From the NCBI RefSeq assembly GCF_910592395.1, contig NC_088316.1:8000001-8064000 (forward strand): a stretch of 64,000 nucleotides of DNA, in the 5' to 3' direction. The notes below the pieces were generated by a model. That model saw only the letters and a list, made by a program, of their open reading frames with translations. It ran no database searches and was not told the DNA's origin. Below, one piece after another: positions 11,399 through 23,263 of this stretch; the stretch's first letter is position 1; every line of letters begins with the position of its first letter. This DNA comes from Lineus longissimus (Eukaryota > Nemertea > Pilidiophora > Heteronemertea > Lineidae). A program made the translations under genes and the position numbers.

Positions 11399-12345
11399 CC
11401 TATTACAGGACATCTTCCTGCAAGATTGTGATTGGTTTAACTTGAAGTTTGTCAATTTGACTGTTGTAATTGTACATCCATGCTGTTGTCATTCAGGAAA
11501 AATCTGCTTTATCTTTCAGCTAATACTTTCACTTCTCCAGTCAATCGGGAAGCTGTTGAATGGTGTAAACAATCATTAGCAAATAACGTCACGAATGAAA
11601 AAAAGTTTGATTCCTTCCACTTGAAAAGTTCAACAGCACCACTTGCAAGAATTTGAATTTGGCATTGTGTTTTACACCCTTCAACAATTGACTGTCTGTT
11701 TGTTATTGGTGTTCTTGTTTCAATGTTAGCGTTTCACTGTTAAAGAGTTTCAAGATGCAGAAGAGAGGATTAGTTATCTTTAATGTTAAGTTTCTTCTTT
11801 GCATCATTTTGTCATTAAATTTGGGCAATGGTGGTCTCATGAAAGGAGGGATGGGACGGCAGGATGGGCTATTGGACAAGTTTTCATAATCAGTATTCTA
11901 GAACACGTTTTGTAGCGATGGTGGCGATCCTAGTGTTCGGGCCTCTTCGGCTCAACTTCGGGTGTGGTCGGAACCTAAATCCGGCAGCAACATTTTCTGA
12001 CAAAAATCAGAGGCAACTTAAACGTATTTTCCAGCCGTGCGACAGAAATAATCATTTTTACTATCGTGTTATTCAGTCAAAGATACATATAACAATAAAT
12101 ATCAGTCATTACTTCTGAGCACGCGCGATGTTTTTGATGAGTTGGGTGCATTTATTCAACAAAATTACGTGAAAAAATTGCAATTTTTCGGGCGACGACC
12201 GCTGTTCAAAGTCACGTAAACAGCAAACCTCAGGACTTTTTACACTTTTTTCTTAATGAAACTACTAATTAATGTTTCATCCAGAATAATATGTTCCGTT
12301 TACATGTCATTCAGAAAGATTTTGGCAACTTTAGGATCGATTTCC
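11399..12345. other. No gene seen
   Basis: AT-rich sequence with short open frames only. No splice-supported or recognisable coding sequence. Confidence 0.4.
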
Positions 12346-12599
12346 GACTTCATATTTTTCACGCCTAAACGTACGCGATAATGAGCTCGTAATGATATGC
12401 AGTGACGTCATAGCGCAGAGAGAATTATGCGGAAATGGGGGCGCGGCCAACTGACTGAAGTACTCTATTAAAGACTTCATATTTTTCACGCCTAAACGTA
12501 CGCGATAATGAGCTCGTAATGATATGCAGTGACGTCATAGCGCAGAGAGAATTATGCGGAAATGGGGGCGCGGCCAACTGACTGAAGTACTCTATTAAA
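12346..12599 (+). repeat. Tandem duplication, 2 x 127 bp
   Basis: 12346-12472 and 12473-12599 appear identical, starting GACTTCATATTTTTCACG and ending TCTATTAAA. The unit contains a TGACGTCA palindrome. The identity implies a recent duplication. Confidence 0.9.
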
Positions 12600-12751
12600 G
12601 AAATGAAATTGTACATCCTTTCAGTTGTATTCATTTACTTAATTTTTTATTATTAAAGTGAATAAGGTGGTGCTGAGGCTTCAACATGAGGCATCAACAT
12701 ATGAAGGGAATGTTTGTTGTACATTAAAATAATGATAATAATGATGATGTA

Positions 12752-13448
12752 TTACTTGCTTTTCAATTTCTCTAACATCTCTGTCTGTGCTAGTTTTTTG
12801 CCTTCCTCTAAAAAAGTCTTCTTAACGGTTTCTTCGTCAAAACTGGCATCATAATTAGCCTCCCTTTGTTTCTTTCTAATGGCATTCTTCAAGGAAATGT
12901 ACTTCTTCTCCTTGAGGATTAAACTGAATTCCTCTGTAGAGATGCGAGAGTCAGTTAAGGCTTTACTGACCAAATCATTGATAGTGTTAAGTTTGGAAAT
13001 GGCCAATTGTGATATCTTCTCATGCTTTTGCTATGACCTTCTTCTGAAAACTAAATAGTGATGAAATAATGGCACTTGCTATTGTCACACCACCCAAAGC
13101 AAAACCTATTTGAGCATTAATGACTCCTGCTACTGCTGAAATACCAGCAGACCCAGCAGCCACAATTGTCAAATTTAGGGCATGGCTAACCCCAGTAATC
13201 ACATCAAAAGCTTTCTTGTATTTCATAAATGTTTTTCGCCTGCATTCAATCTCAGATTCAAAGAACTTTTTAACTTCACTGATTTGATTAAGTCTGAAAC
13301 CCTGAGGATTCAAATTATGAGACATCAAATCATGAGGGCTGAAGTCGGACTTCGTCAAGATCGGTTGGTTATTCTGTTCATCGATCATATCTTGATGACT
13401 CATATCTTGATGACTCAAATATGGAAAAAGCCTACTTCTGTCTTCCAT
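12752..13448 (-). pseudogene. Maverick-associated membrane/helical protein, frameshifted
   Basis: Two frames belong to one gene. 13448-13020 encodes a helical region (FRLNQISEVKKFFESEIE, then YKKAFDVITGVSHALN) followed by glycine/alanine-rich hydrophobic segments like two membrane helices. 13006-12752 continues with KLNTINDLVSKALTD and a charged C-terminus ending in EKLKSK. Reading through about 13020 in the next frame (KHEKISQLAISK) joins them, so one indel separates the halves. This kind of protein (membrane hairpin plus NDLVSKAL helix) is common in invertebrate genomes; I infer association with Maverick/Polinton elements from its neighbours here. Function unknown. The open frame also extends upstream of 13448 without a clear start. 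Confidence 0.5.
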
Positions 13449-13599
13449 TTGATTAACCTCGTCAGTACCAGGGCCAAATGTCCCCAGAATACCAGGGTAT
13501 TTTTGGCATTTTTCAAGGTTTGATATAGTTTGTTTGTAAAATCCGTAGCAACCAAGTCTTTGGAGATAGACCTAATAAAGTATACATTTTCGGAAAGGG

Positions 13600-14080
13600 G
13601 AAAGATAGTGCTATCGATTGGTATTGGTTACCAATATCGATTGATTGGTTTTTTGATTTTTGTGATTTTCATAATAAAACAATGATTTTTTTGGTAAACT
13701 ATGACTTCTTTTATTCCTTCCTGAACAAAGAATCAATTATTGATAGGTCTGATCATGTACATCTACATGTAACAGAAATCGATTCGAAAATGTTCCACCA
13801 CGTGGTAAAATTGGTTTGACTTGCACTGTGTATAACTGTGTATAGAGCTGGCATACAGCCGCCAAAAACCCGGAACCGAGGCGCCATCTATCCAGGCAAA
13901 GGTCTAACTGGCCCTAACGAACATCAAACACATTAAAACAAGCAATAGTTCAGCGTACCAGGCTTGAGAGAAACAAATTCTTTTGTGACCGGTTTGTTGG
14001 TCGCTGGTAAAAAACCTTATTTGAGAACGACCGACTTGTCGGTCGGCGGTACTTAACAGGTTAATGCGAAAAACTAGAAT
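13600..14080. other. No gene seen
   Basis: AT-rich. Short open frames only, between two decayed Maverick-type genes. Confidence 0.35.
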
Positions 14081-14082
14081 CA

Positions 14083-14310
14083 ACAGCAGCATTAATATAT
14101 CTGTCTGTAGCATTAGTAGATGTTCTATAAGTAGATGTTCTATAACCAGGTGGTTTAATCACAACAGGTGATTTAATCACAAGGGGTTTGATATCAACAA
14201 TAGGTGTTATTACTGGTTCATTATTTGATGCCTCATCTTGTGATGGTTTTTCTCCGTATTTTGACGACTTATCTTTCTTTTCTAGCTCCTCTAGCTATTT
14301 GTAAAACTAT
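14083..14310 (-). pseudogene. C-terminal fragment of a proline/lysine-rich protein
   Basis: The frame reads EELEKKDKSSKYGEK, then repeated VIKPP/VIKSP-like motifs and the duplicated RTSTYRTSTNATD, and ends at TAA near 14083. It is compositionally biased and not recognised. It lies in the same orientation as its neighbours and a stop interrupts the frame upstream. Confidence 0.3.
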
Positions 14311-14366
14311 TCTAGCCTTTCTTTCCAGTTCTTTGGTCTCTTGGTGTATCCCCAAGTTCTGTTCAT

Positions 14367-14820
14367 TTAATTAGAATAAAAGTTAAGTCCTGAAGCTTGC
14401 TTAACTCTGATAGTTCTTTCTAAGTCTTCTGATGTACATACATTTCTTTGAATTTGATTACTTACTTCGATCATAAAATTAACAGTTTCAAGTTTTCTGC
14501 CAGTTAGATACATTTCATTGTTTAAAATCCATATCTGATTAAGTAGAGAAGCTTTTTCAAATTCAATGTACATGTAACCATTAAAATACTGGTAAATGAT
14601 TCTTTTCCAATCTGATACCACATTTTGGTCTCGATAGACAAACCAGTTCTAATTAATCATTTTTTTCATGAAATTAATAGACCTATCTAACAGTTCTTTA
14701 AAAAGACCCCAATCTACTGTAGAACTTTTCTGTCTGTTTTCTGTCTTATCCATGGGTCTCATGTTAAACCAAGCATAACACAGTTCAGGTAATCTTTGAA
14801 TTCCTTGATTCGTAAAACAT
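14367..14820 (-). pseudogene. Unknown Maverick-region protein with internal stop
   Basis: A continuous frame runs from ELCYAWFNMRPMDK through TVDWGLFKELLDRSINFMKK, is cut by an in-frame TAG at about 14650, and continues VVSDWKRIIYQYFNGYMYIE to a stop at 14367. The conserved-looking reading on both sides of the stop indicates a decayed gene of at least 145 codons. Family not recognised. Its position between the zinc-ribbon and proline-rich genes suggests one collinear viral-type block. Confidence 0.35.
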
Positions 14821-15035
14821 GATCTAACTCCTCATCTACTATTGGTGATAGACTCCTCTGGTACTCTAACCACCGTGAGAAGAAACTGTCTGAACAACCT
14901 AAATGATGATGATGATTTCATGTTGGAGTTACCAGTTAACTCTCCTTTAGAAATACGGTTTAAACCTACCCTTATTTTATGACTGTCTCTATTACCACTC
15001 TTATTAAGGTAACCTTTGTAGCTAGAGTTCCAACA

Positions 15036-15317
15036 TTATCTACAGCTACCTCTATTTCCATTTTTAGCGAACTCACCATCACTTAGTAATTTAACTTCAT
15101 TACATTTATTGCATTTCTTGGTTAACGTGGAACCACATGCTTTACAACAATCCAGGAATTTATTATGTCTGTTCTTTTCAAAATCACTTTCAGGTTTTGT
15201 TACATAGCATTTAACACATTTAAATGTAGGTCCTGAAACTACCAGTTGATACTGATTAACAGGATACTGATAAACATTGACCGTACCATAACTATTGTTA
15301 AATATTTCTCCTTCCAT
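15036..15317 (-). CDS. Small zinc-ribbon-like protein (two CxxC pairs)
   Basis: 93 codons. After an N-terminal strand-rich part come KCVKCYVTKPESDFEK, LDCCKACG and KKCNKCNEVKLLSDGEF. These CxxC pairs, each followed by a 'K-x-x-x-x-F' phrase, are typical of zinc ribbons next to HNH-type or transposon-encoded proteins. The last part (NRGSCR) looks shortened, so a downstream frameshift is likely. It lies just downstream of the integrase tail. A nucleic-acid-binding role is inference. Confidence 0.45.
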   Translation of the reverse strand: MEGEIFNNSYGTVNVYQYPVNQYQLVVSGPTFKCVKCYVTKPESDFEKNRHNKFLDCCKACGSTLTKKCNKCNEVKLLSDGEFAKNGNRGSCR

Positions 15318-15356
15318 TTCTAGCTTGATGTAATAGAAAAAAGTTTTATTAACTTA

Positions 15357-15780
15357 TTACTTAAGAGACTTAATTTCTGAAACTGGTAACCATTCATTGA
15401 ATTTGTCACTGTAACCCTTCCACTTCACTAATCCATATTTGTTACCTTTACTGGTCTTGTACCTTAATAACTTCTCGATATTGTACTCTAGTTGGTCAGG
15501 ATTAGGAACATAGCTCAATTCCTCTTCATAGAAATATCCTTGAATTTCCTCCTTGAGGTAATCTTCAAGCTTGTAGACAATAGGATGAGTGAAGATTATA
15601 TGTTTGATTTAGAATCCTCAGTGAAGTTTGGCAGATAGCCTTTATCGAAAATGGACTTGTACTTTGAAATTCTTACACTGTCACCTACTTTGTACTTTGG
15701 ATCACCAAATGTCTCTTTGAGGTGAAGACTGTAAAGATTGTACCATACTGCTCCTTAGTGTAGAGAAACTTAGGTATCTA
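15357..15780 (-). pseudogene. Maverick/Polinton integrase, C-terminal part with chromodomain
   Basis: On the minus strand one frame reads FGDPKYKVGDSVRISKYK and FDKGYLPNFTED, the beta-barrel region that follows the catalytic core in retroviral-type integrases. After a frameshift near 15600 it continues with YKLEDYLKEEIQGYFYEEEL and then a chromodomain-like module, LVKWKGYSDKFNEWLP, ending at TAA 15357. This 'KVGD-VRISK / KGYLPNFTE / EEL / chromodomain' order is characteristic of Maverick/Polinton and some Ty3 integrases. The catalytic DDE core upstream is not detectable past about 15780, so only the tail remains. Confidence 0.65.
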
Positions 15781-18490
15781 CCTGTTACTTTTATCATATT
15801 TTATGGCCCCCTCTGATTTTCGACTCAGTAGAGTAGATCACTTATTTAAGTAAATTTTGTGGAATACTTCTAGCTATGTGTCTTGTAATGCAATCTGACT
15901 GGAACCTTGTATGTCAGATTCGTATTTACCGCAATTTAAGTCAAAATCACAGCCCCTCCCCTATTTCAATTCCCTATGCATCGTAATGCTTTGCACTTTC
16001 AAGTTTCGTGTACACCCTGTGTGTAGTTTACCGTGTACTTGGTGTACTGTGTTTATACATGTTATTCTGCATGCGTTTTGACAGATGTCAGAGTCGACTT
16101 CGGAGTGTATTTTCATCAATCTATCAAGTTCCATTTATCTCATCCCTCAAAATTCATAATCTCTCGGCATTTTTATATCGTTTCACGAATAAGTCGTGGT
16201 GTTAGACCACAATTGCCGCATTTTATTCAAGTTTCATTTGGGATGACTTCTTCACAGGTTCCGTCGAACAGCCAACATGGCGCTGACGTCACCCTGTTAT
16301 TTTTCCTATTTTCGAAAATCACTCAGAACTGACTCTCACCTCTGTCCACATTCATGTAGCTTGGTAAAAGTGATCTTGGGTAACACCTTTCGCAAATCGT
16401 ACCTCTCTTGTGACATTTTTCTCCGTAAAAATCGACACATTTTGACCTGTTTGTGAACTTTCATACGGAGCGATTTTCATCTCGTGTTCATACATGGCAT
16501 ATGCCCTTTGGGTGACGACACCGGGTTTCGCAACCTGATTCCGAGTTCACATGTTTTTAACTTTGTGGATTGTTTTAAAACTTTAGAATCTCAAAATTAG
16601 ATATATGTTCCATTTAATCGAGCAATCTCATTCTTGATACTCATGTCAGAATTATTTGCGAAACCTTTGAATTCGTATTGCGATTTCCGTCGTCTGCTAT
16701 TTTCGGTCCATCATCACGTGGTTTACAACCACATTTTTCTACTATAACAATGGCCCCGAGTCGTCGTGTGATGAATATATAACCGTTTAAACTCTCTAAA
16801 ACCTATATTCATGTATTTTTATCCACGTTTCTCACGTTTTGAGTTAAAACTCGGAAGGAAACGACCCCGTGTTGGTTCTGGAAGCGTTTTATTGCGACTT
16901 TGATTTTGGAAATTCGGCCATTCCGCACCCTGTCTTTATGCGCAAAATTATACCAATTTTTTGGGCCGAATTTCGATACTAATTCCCCTCTAGAATAATT
17001 CTGAACCAACATTTCTTCTAGAAACTTCATCCTTTTAAAGATGAAACCTTAGTGTATCTTAGGTATGTAAATTTGAGTAGTGAATCGGTAAGAGAATTAT
17101 TTTCTGCAACAAATTGTAAACTTGATGTAAACGTCATTTAGCGAAACCGTGTAACCCGTTTTTGTCGTATTGTTTACCACAGCTGTTTCAGCTAAGCCTA
17201 AACATGACATCGAAATGATCCATCCCCAGCACAGGCCTGCTGCCCAGTGATTGGCCAGCCCAATAAGCGTGTATCACCTTTATGTATCATTGGACCCTCG
17301 CTGCATCGCAATACACATTTCGTCTGAAGGGTAAAATGCGTTGGAGTGATTCAAAACACGCGCGCAATCCTGTAGACGTTCTGCTAAAAGATACGTCGAC
17401 TTTGATTGGCTCATTGGCTCTGTCACATGCCATGCCACCCGGCTACAAACTTGCGTGAAATTCCGATCCGAATTGACGAAACCGCGACGATTTACGGTAT
17501 TTTTATTGATTTTTCAACAAGTTGCAGATTTCGGAATTTCATCAAACTAGATAACCAGGTAGGCATAATATCACACATCATAAATACCCACGCCGTTTGA
17601 CAAATCTCAATTCAGTTTCGTGCAAAATCGTGCGCTTATTCAGACATTTCGAGAACTTCGATCTGCTCCGAATCAAGATGGCCGGCTTGCAGACTGAGAT
17701 TAAGACGGGGTGTCAAGTTTATCTTACAACATCGGATTCCCTTGATCGTTTATTTGTAAAATGAGTTACCTTCAATATTAATTGATATCGTAACTTTGAT
17801 TAGTTTCCATTTTTAAATGTTAGTTTGCTGTATCTATGCAGACATTTGCATTTGAAACCCGGGGGCATGAACATTGTCCAGTCTTAAGTTTGTTGGTCGA
17901 GTCTATTGCGCTGATAGAGGTGCGGCTTGGGTGGAAATATAAATAAGTCAAAATTTTGGGCAACTTGTAACCAAAACATGAGTTAGTACTTATTGTAGTC
18001 TATGTGGAAAACATATTCAGGGATGTTTTTGATAAATCTGGTCTTCAAACTTTCAAACCACGGATTTTTTTCGGTATATGCTAAAGCTTATCACCCTTGG
18101 CCAAAATGGACTTGCCCTTTGACCTACACTTTGGGTTTGTTTTGAGTTTTCTGTACAGGGTGATGCTAAATCAGTGTCTTGTGTTGATTTCGTGCATGTA
18201 TAAAGCATTGCTCAGTGACTACATTGTAAGATATGTCTGACTCTTACATATATTGACGGTAGCCCTTTTTAAGCATTTATTGAAAGAACACAATTGATCA
18301 GTACACAAGGTTGTGTTGTTAGTAGGGAGTTGCAGGAAGGCTGAAAACAAAACTGTAAAATTCTTTACCGGGTACCCCTACCAGACTTGTTTTGTTTTAT
18401 AATGTGTAGTCTTTCATGTTCCTTATCCGTGGCTGCCAGGTGTGCCGGTCATCCTTGAGTTACTAGATTTTCCTTTTTCTTTAATTTCAG
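15781..18490. other. No coding sequence supported
   Basis: Short open frames only. The last part probably contains the promoter and first intron of the gene that begins at about 18.5 kb. A GACTGACTC-like or other clear core promoter was not seen. Confidence 0.35.
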
Positions 18491-19414
18491 TTGGTTGTGT
18501 ACCGTTCTCAACTTGCTCTGGCTCTTAACTTCGAGAGTGTTTCAAACAACGTCCGTACACATACCGTAGCCTTCTGGATTCGAGGTCCATCCTGAAATTA
18601 TGTGGTTGCGTGGAGAGTAGGCCTACTACATCCGCCCAGATCAGTGATCTACTACAAAAAGATTAGTGGTAAGTGATGGTACTCTAAATTGTAATTGACT
18701 CTGCACTAGAAATTAGAATGCCGTTGATTGATGCATAAGGCTTGATTGATATCGATGGATTAGAATTCCCCAGAAGACGTGTAGTATAAGTTTTAGTACA
18801 TCCTGGTCTTCTTGGCTTGCATTGAAGCACAGACCTTGTCCCCCCCCCCGCGCCATTTTGCAACCCGTTCTCGCTCCTAATTTTTACAATTCCAGGTATG
18901 GTCTAGTCCATGAAATGGACACGTCTTTGACTTCGTATGATGCTGACTGCCCTCCTCAGAAGAAAACGAGGTTGGAATCTAAAGTTGGTTCGGGTGGCCA
19001 TAAACAATATTTTGGGCGGAAACGCAGGAAATCCAAGGCATCCAAGTCAAACGTTACGTCGTCTATGTTCAATGTTGGGTACTCTGTTCTGTTTAAATTA
19101 TTTATTTTTATTTATTTATTCGTGTAAAATACATGTACAATATTTGATATAACATGACAAGACATTGGATTATGAACAAAATAAAACGTACATGCATTAC
19201 ACTGGTAACCATGTAGGTCGAGACCTATTATATGGCACCAGATAATATGGGTTGTGTCGTCGGGGTGCCGGCGACATGCACACTAAGTGGGCCGACAGTT
19301 TGCACAACGGCAGAAAGTGACGAAAGTGCACATGTCGTCGACATCCAAACGATCCAACCTGTCAAAATAATAAACATTAAGGGACGATTTAAAATGCATT
19401 TTTTTCAAATTATG

Positions 19415-22156
19415 TTATTGGACCGGGAGGCTGTTCCACAGCTTCGGTGTCCTCACCCAGTATGAGGCACCGAACGTCTCCGAGTGGAATCTCGGCTGCG
19501 CCAGTCGTAAACCGTCGCCCCTTACAGCCGGGGTTATATAAAAACGTGCATTAAAATCCAGGACATTATAATAAGAATCGTGCATAAAAACTAGATCCTT
19601 GATTTCCCGACGGTACGACAGGGGCAGCAGAGACAACGCTCGCAGACGCTCCACATATGGCATATCAGGGCCTAAAATGTGACGAGTCACCCTCCGCTGG
19701 ACACGCTCTAAAGTTTCAAGATCACGTCGCACATGTGTGTCGAATACCACCGTACCATATTCAAGGCGACTACGCACAAGTGATTTATATAACATGATAT
19801 TTAAATTAACGTCTGCAGTACGCCCGCATACACGCCTGATCATACCCCACATTCTACTTGCACTGCTTGCAATACCATTGACATGAGATGACCATGACAG
19901 GTCCGAAGAAAAGACAATACCAAGATCCTTGAATTTATCAACCCGAGACAATGCAAAACCATTGATATTATAAAAGAAGTGTGTCGGATTTAACTTCCTA
20001 GTAACACTCATGACCATGCATTTGCTTGGGCTAAATGTCATGCCCCACCGTTTACTCCAAGCGTACAATTTATCAAGGTCGGTCTGAAGTAGCAGACAGT
20101 CGGTTACAGACTCTATCTCCCTACACATTTTGGAATCATCAGCAAAAAGATCCATGGCAGTACCGTCACTAACGACCTCAGCAATATCATTTACGTACAA
20201 TAAGAATAAAAGAGGGCCTAAAATTGACCCTTGCGGCACACCAGACAGTACATCTAAAAGTGATGACTCCGAGCCATTAATCACAACTCTCTGCTTCCTA
20301 TTTGTAAGATACGACGTTAACCAACTCAGAAGACGTCCACAGATTCCAAAGGAACGAATCTTATGTAATAAGAGGCAATGGGGAACGGAATCGAAAGCTT
20401 TAGCAAAATCCAAATATATAACATCAGTTTGACCCCCACTATCTAAGACCTGGCCCAGTCTATGCTGGAACTGAACAAGCTGAGTGGCCGTTGACCGCCT
20501 GTTACAGAAGCCATGCTGGCCTTTATAGACTGACGGACTTAAGACTGGATAGATACTGTTATAAATGCAACGTTCCATTACTTTAGAAACCACAGATAGG
20601 AGAGACACGGGTCTATAATTTGAAATCAAATGCTTGTCTCCCTTCTTGTACACTGGCACAACGTTAGCGATTTTCCAATCGTTTGGTAAAACACCTGTCT
20701 GCATTGAAACGTTGAATAAAAATGCGAGTGAAGAACACAGTGTAGAGGCACACTCCCTCAGAACACGATTAGAGACCCTGTCAGGCCCACAGGCCTTAGT
20801 CTTGTCCAGCCTGTTTAATACCGATTTCACCTCAACTGCTGTAAAGTTAACAGAATCAAGGTTATAATTATCATACATGGTAACATCAGGTTTTCTCAAG
20901 TCGTTGTGATGAGAAAAATTGGAATAAAAATAACCATTGAAGGCATTTGCCTTGCGCAGAGGAGTCACAAAAGACTCATTGCCCAGCTTCGCTGTCTCTG
21001 GTACAGAGTTTGATTTGGTTTTTGCGTGATAGAAGTTCCAAAAACGTTTTGGGTTTCTACGCACTTCTGATCCAAGATTGTTTACATTCGCTTTGTATTT
21101 GTCACGGGTCAAATTTCTGAGTTCATTGCGCAGGCGCCGGTATTTCCTCCAACTAGAGTCACTGTTCCTGTTTTTTGCGCAGCGGCGGGCAGCATTCACT
21201 TTTGTTGACATGCGTCTCACTTCGCGGTCAATCCATGGCGGATAGCTTTTGTCACGAATAGTTTTCCGCGGAATAAAGCGGTCTAATCCAGTGTTATACA
21301 CACCTAGCCACTCTGACCACAAATTGTCAATGCCGTCCTGGCCATTTTGCAAACAGAAATCAGAGTTGGGACCAAGCTCGTCACAAAGGAATGACCTTAG
21401 ACCTGTGTAGTCCGCACGCGTAAAGTTATAAACAAAGCCCGAAATTCCAACACGACGGGGCATTCTAGTACGGAAATTCGACACTACGGGAAAATGATCA
21501 GAATCGTACATTCCTGGCCATGTTTCCGTGTCACTGAATCGCTCTGGTTGATTTGTCAGGATTAAGTCGAGTATGTTTCCATGCTTATGAGTAAGGTTGA
21601 GGACGAGCTGTGTTAACGAGAAATCGTTCACGATATTACAAAACTCCCCAGACACTTGAGAGCCATTGACACTAGACACAGTGTCCCAATTGATGCTCGG
21701 AATGTTTAGGTCGCCTGAGAGACAAATATTGCTGAATTCTCCCTCACAACTTTTGAGAACGTCCCTGAGGTCCCCCAGGAACGCCATCTGCTCATCGACA
21801 TTATCCGGTGGATTATAGCACACAATAAGAGCAAAAGGCTCGTCAGAATCTGGTTTGACCTCGCACACAAGAATCTCGGAGTTTTCTTTTTCCAGATCAG
21901 TTCTACGGTACGACGGCATGTCCGATCTACATGCCATTAGAACGCCGCCACCACGTTCTTGGTCCTGCGAGTTGCGGTCCCTTCGATGGATGGTGTACGA
22001 AGGCGGCAGTATTTCACCGTCTGCTACCTCTGCGTTTAACCAAGTCTCCGAAACACACACGAAATCAAACTGATTACAAAGCACCAACTGCTGGAATTGC
22101 GCCAGCTTATTTTTCGACCGATTTACAGTTTTTAGACTACGAGCGTTCAGCAACAT
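19415..22156 (-). CDS. LINE ORF2: endonuclease and reverse transcriptase, 913 aa
   Basis: The N-terminal ~230 residues are an apurinic/apyrimidinic-type endonuclease: LLNARSL, VSETWL, LSGDLNIPSINW and YDSDHFPV carry the usual N, E, D/N and SDH catalytic positions. After a linker with RRCAKNRNSD comes the reverse transcriptase, with ANVVPVYKKGD, NYRPVSLLSVVSK, YLDFAKAFDSVPH, SGVPQGSILGPLLFLLYVND and the catalytic FADD. The C-terminus ends in the PKLWNSLP signature seen in CR1 and jockey-group elements. Length is normal for that group and no frame damage is visible. It acts by target-primed reverse transcription. The ATG at 22154-22156 lies 63 bp after the ORF1 stop; the frame is open a little further upstream, so the exact start is uncertain. 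Confidence 0.93.
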   Translation of the reverse strand: MLLNARSLKTVNRSKNKLAQFQQLVLCNQFDFVCVSETWLNAEVADGEILPPSYTIHRRDRNSQDQERGGGVLMACRSDMPSYRRTDLEKENSEILVCEVKPDSDEPFALIVCYNPPDNVDEQMAFLGDLRDVLKSCEGEFSNICLSGDLNIPSINWDTVSSVNGSQVSGEFCNIVNDFSLTQLVLNLTHKHGNILDLILTNQPERFSDTETWPGMYDSDHFPVVSNFRTRMPRRVGISGFVYNFTRADYTGLRSFLCDELGPNSDFCLQNGQDGIDNLWSEWLGVYNTGLDRFIPRKTIRDKSYPPWIDREVRRMSTKVNAARRCAKNRNSDSSWRKYRRLRNELRNLTRDKYKANVNNLGSEVRRNPKRFWNFYHAKTKSNSVPETAKLGNESFVTPLRKANAFNGYFYSNFSHHNDLRKPDVTMYDNYNLDSVNFTAVEVKSVLNRLDKTKACGPDRVSNRVLRECASTLCSSLAFLFNVSMQTGVLPNDWKIANVVPVYKKGDKHLISNYRPVSLLSVVSKVMERCIYNSIYPVLSPSVYKGQHGFCNRRSTATQLVQFQHRLGQVLDSGGQTDVIYLDFAKAFDSVPHCLLLHKIRSFGICGRLLSWLTSYLTNRKQRVVINGSESSLLDVLSGVPQGSILGPLLFLLYVNDIAEVVSDGTAMDLFADDSKMCREIESVTDCLLLQTDLDKLYAWSKRWGMTFSPSKCMVMSVTRKLNPTHFFYNINGFALSRVDKFKDLGIVFSSDLSWSSHVNGIASSASRMWGMIRRVCGRTADVNLNIMLYKSLVRSRLEYGTVVFDTHVRRDLETLERVQRRVTRHILGPDMPYVERLRALSLLPLSYRREIKDLVFMHDSYYNVLDFNARFYITPAVRGDGLRLAQPRFHSETFGASYWVRTPKLWNSLPVQ

Positions 22157-22219
22157 AAATGAGTGGCCATCCCTGACTGCATGTTCTCCAGCGGAGTTGT
22201 CTCAACACATTGCGTCATC

Positions 22220-23263
22220 CTAGCGGTTTGCATTCGCTCCACGGTTATATCCTTCCTGGCGGTTGTTCGTGTTTCGTGTTACTGTTTGGTTACCCTGAGG
22301 TCGATTTCGGCTATTCATTTTATCGTTTCGATTATTCTCGTTGGGGACATATTTCTGTTGCTTGGCGACCACTCGCGAGCCTTTGACCTCAAGCACGTCG
22401 CCAGCGCCTGGGAGATTTTTCACAATTGTCCGTATATTATTCTCGGCGATTCTCTGTGACAGAGGCTTATCGTTCGAAATATACACATTACTGTACTGAC
22501 GACACTCCTTAAGCGATTGTTTAGCGTCCATTATCAGAGATTTGTCCTCATACGACCGGCACGTGGCAATAATCAGGCCTGGGCGGTCATTGTATGAGCG
22601 TTTGCGTTCCACTTTTTGAAAAGACAAGTCCTTCAGCTTTAGCCCTTCCCGCAAAAGGGCTTGTGTCTTGTTTGCGACATTTTCATTCTTTCCCTCCTGT
22701 AGATTTCGAATCACAATATTCAAAAACTCCGCGGAGTCATCCGACTTTCTTCTAAGAGCAGCCACCTGAGCTTTCACTTCTGCCACTTCCACTTTTACTT
22801 TCTCACTAACGATGTCGTTCACCTTGCGTAACACAGATTCCTCAATTGTCCGCTCAAGCGTATTAATCTGGTCCGTAAGCTTTCTCTCTATATCATTGAC
22901 GTTGCCCGTAAGGTTAAGTATAGCATTCATAATGTCCTTGTTACTGAACGTTTTCTGACCTGGGTTTTTCGGCGTCTTTGTCGCAGCCGTTGCACGAATC
23001 GGTGAAGACCCCCCGGCGGCGTTAATACAGGAGGGCACTGGTGATGAAACATCATCTGAAGAACCGGTAACGTCAGAACAGCCTACAGCTCCACAAACAC
23101 TCACATCGGCAAGGACCGTCATATCACTTTCACCTGACACCTTTCGCCATTTTAGAAGCGACCCTATGTCTGTTTCACACAGGGTCTTAGACCGACCACG
23201 CTTATTTGCGCGTACGGGTGCATGCTTTGTCGTGCTTTGTGTTTGGTCTTTGATCGACGCCAT
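22220..23263 (-). CDS. LINE ORF1: coiled-coil nucleic-acid-binding protein, 347 aa
   Basis: The first true ATG is at 23261-23263 (MASIKDQTQ). The N-terminal third is Ser/Gly-rich and disordered. A coiled coil follows (NDIERKLTDQINTLERTIEE, then KVEVAEVKAQVAALRRK). Next is an RRM-like part (FLNIVIRNLQEG, RPGLIIATCRSYEDKSLIMD) and a helical C-terminal part with an Asn/Arg-rich tail (NRNDKMNSRNRPQGNQ). This is the layout of trimeric RNA-binding ORF1 chaperones of L1/CR1-type elements. It precedes ORF2 on the same strand and has no frame damage. Confidence 0.8.
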   Translation of the reverse strand: MASIKDQTQSTTKHAPVRANKRGRSKTLCETDIGSLLKWRKVSGESDMTVLADVSVCGAVGCSDVTGSSDDVSSPVPSCINAAGGSSPIRATAATKTPKNPGQKTFSNKDIMNAILNLTGNVNDIERKLTDQINTLERTIEESVLRKVNDIVSEKVKVEVAEVKAQVAALRRKSDDSAEFLNIVIRNLQEGKNENVANKTQALLREGLKLKDLSFQKVERKRSYNDRPGLIIATCRSYEDKSLIMDAKQSLKECRQYSNVYISNDKPLSQRIAENNIRTIVKNLPGAGDVLEVKGSRVVAKQQKYVPNENNRNDKMNSRNRPQGNQTVTRNTNNRQEGYNRGANANR

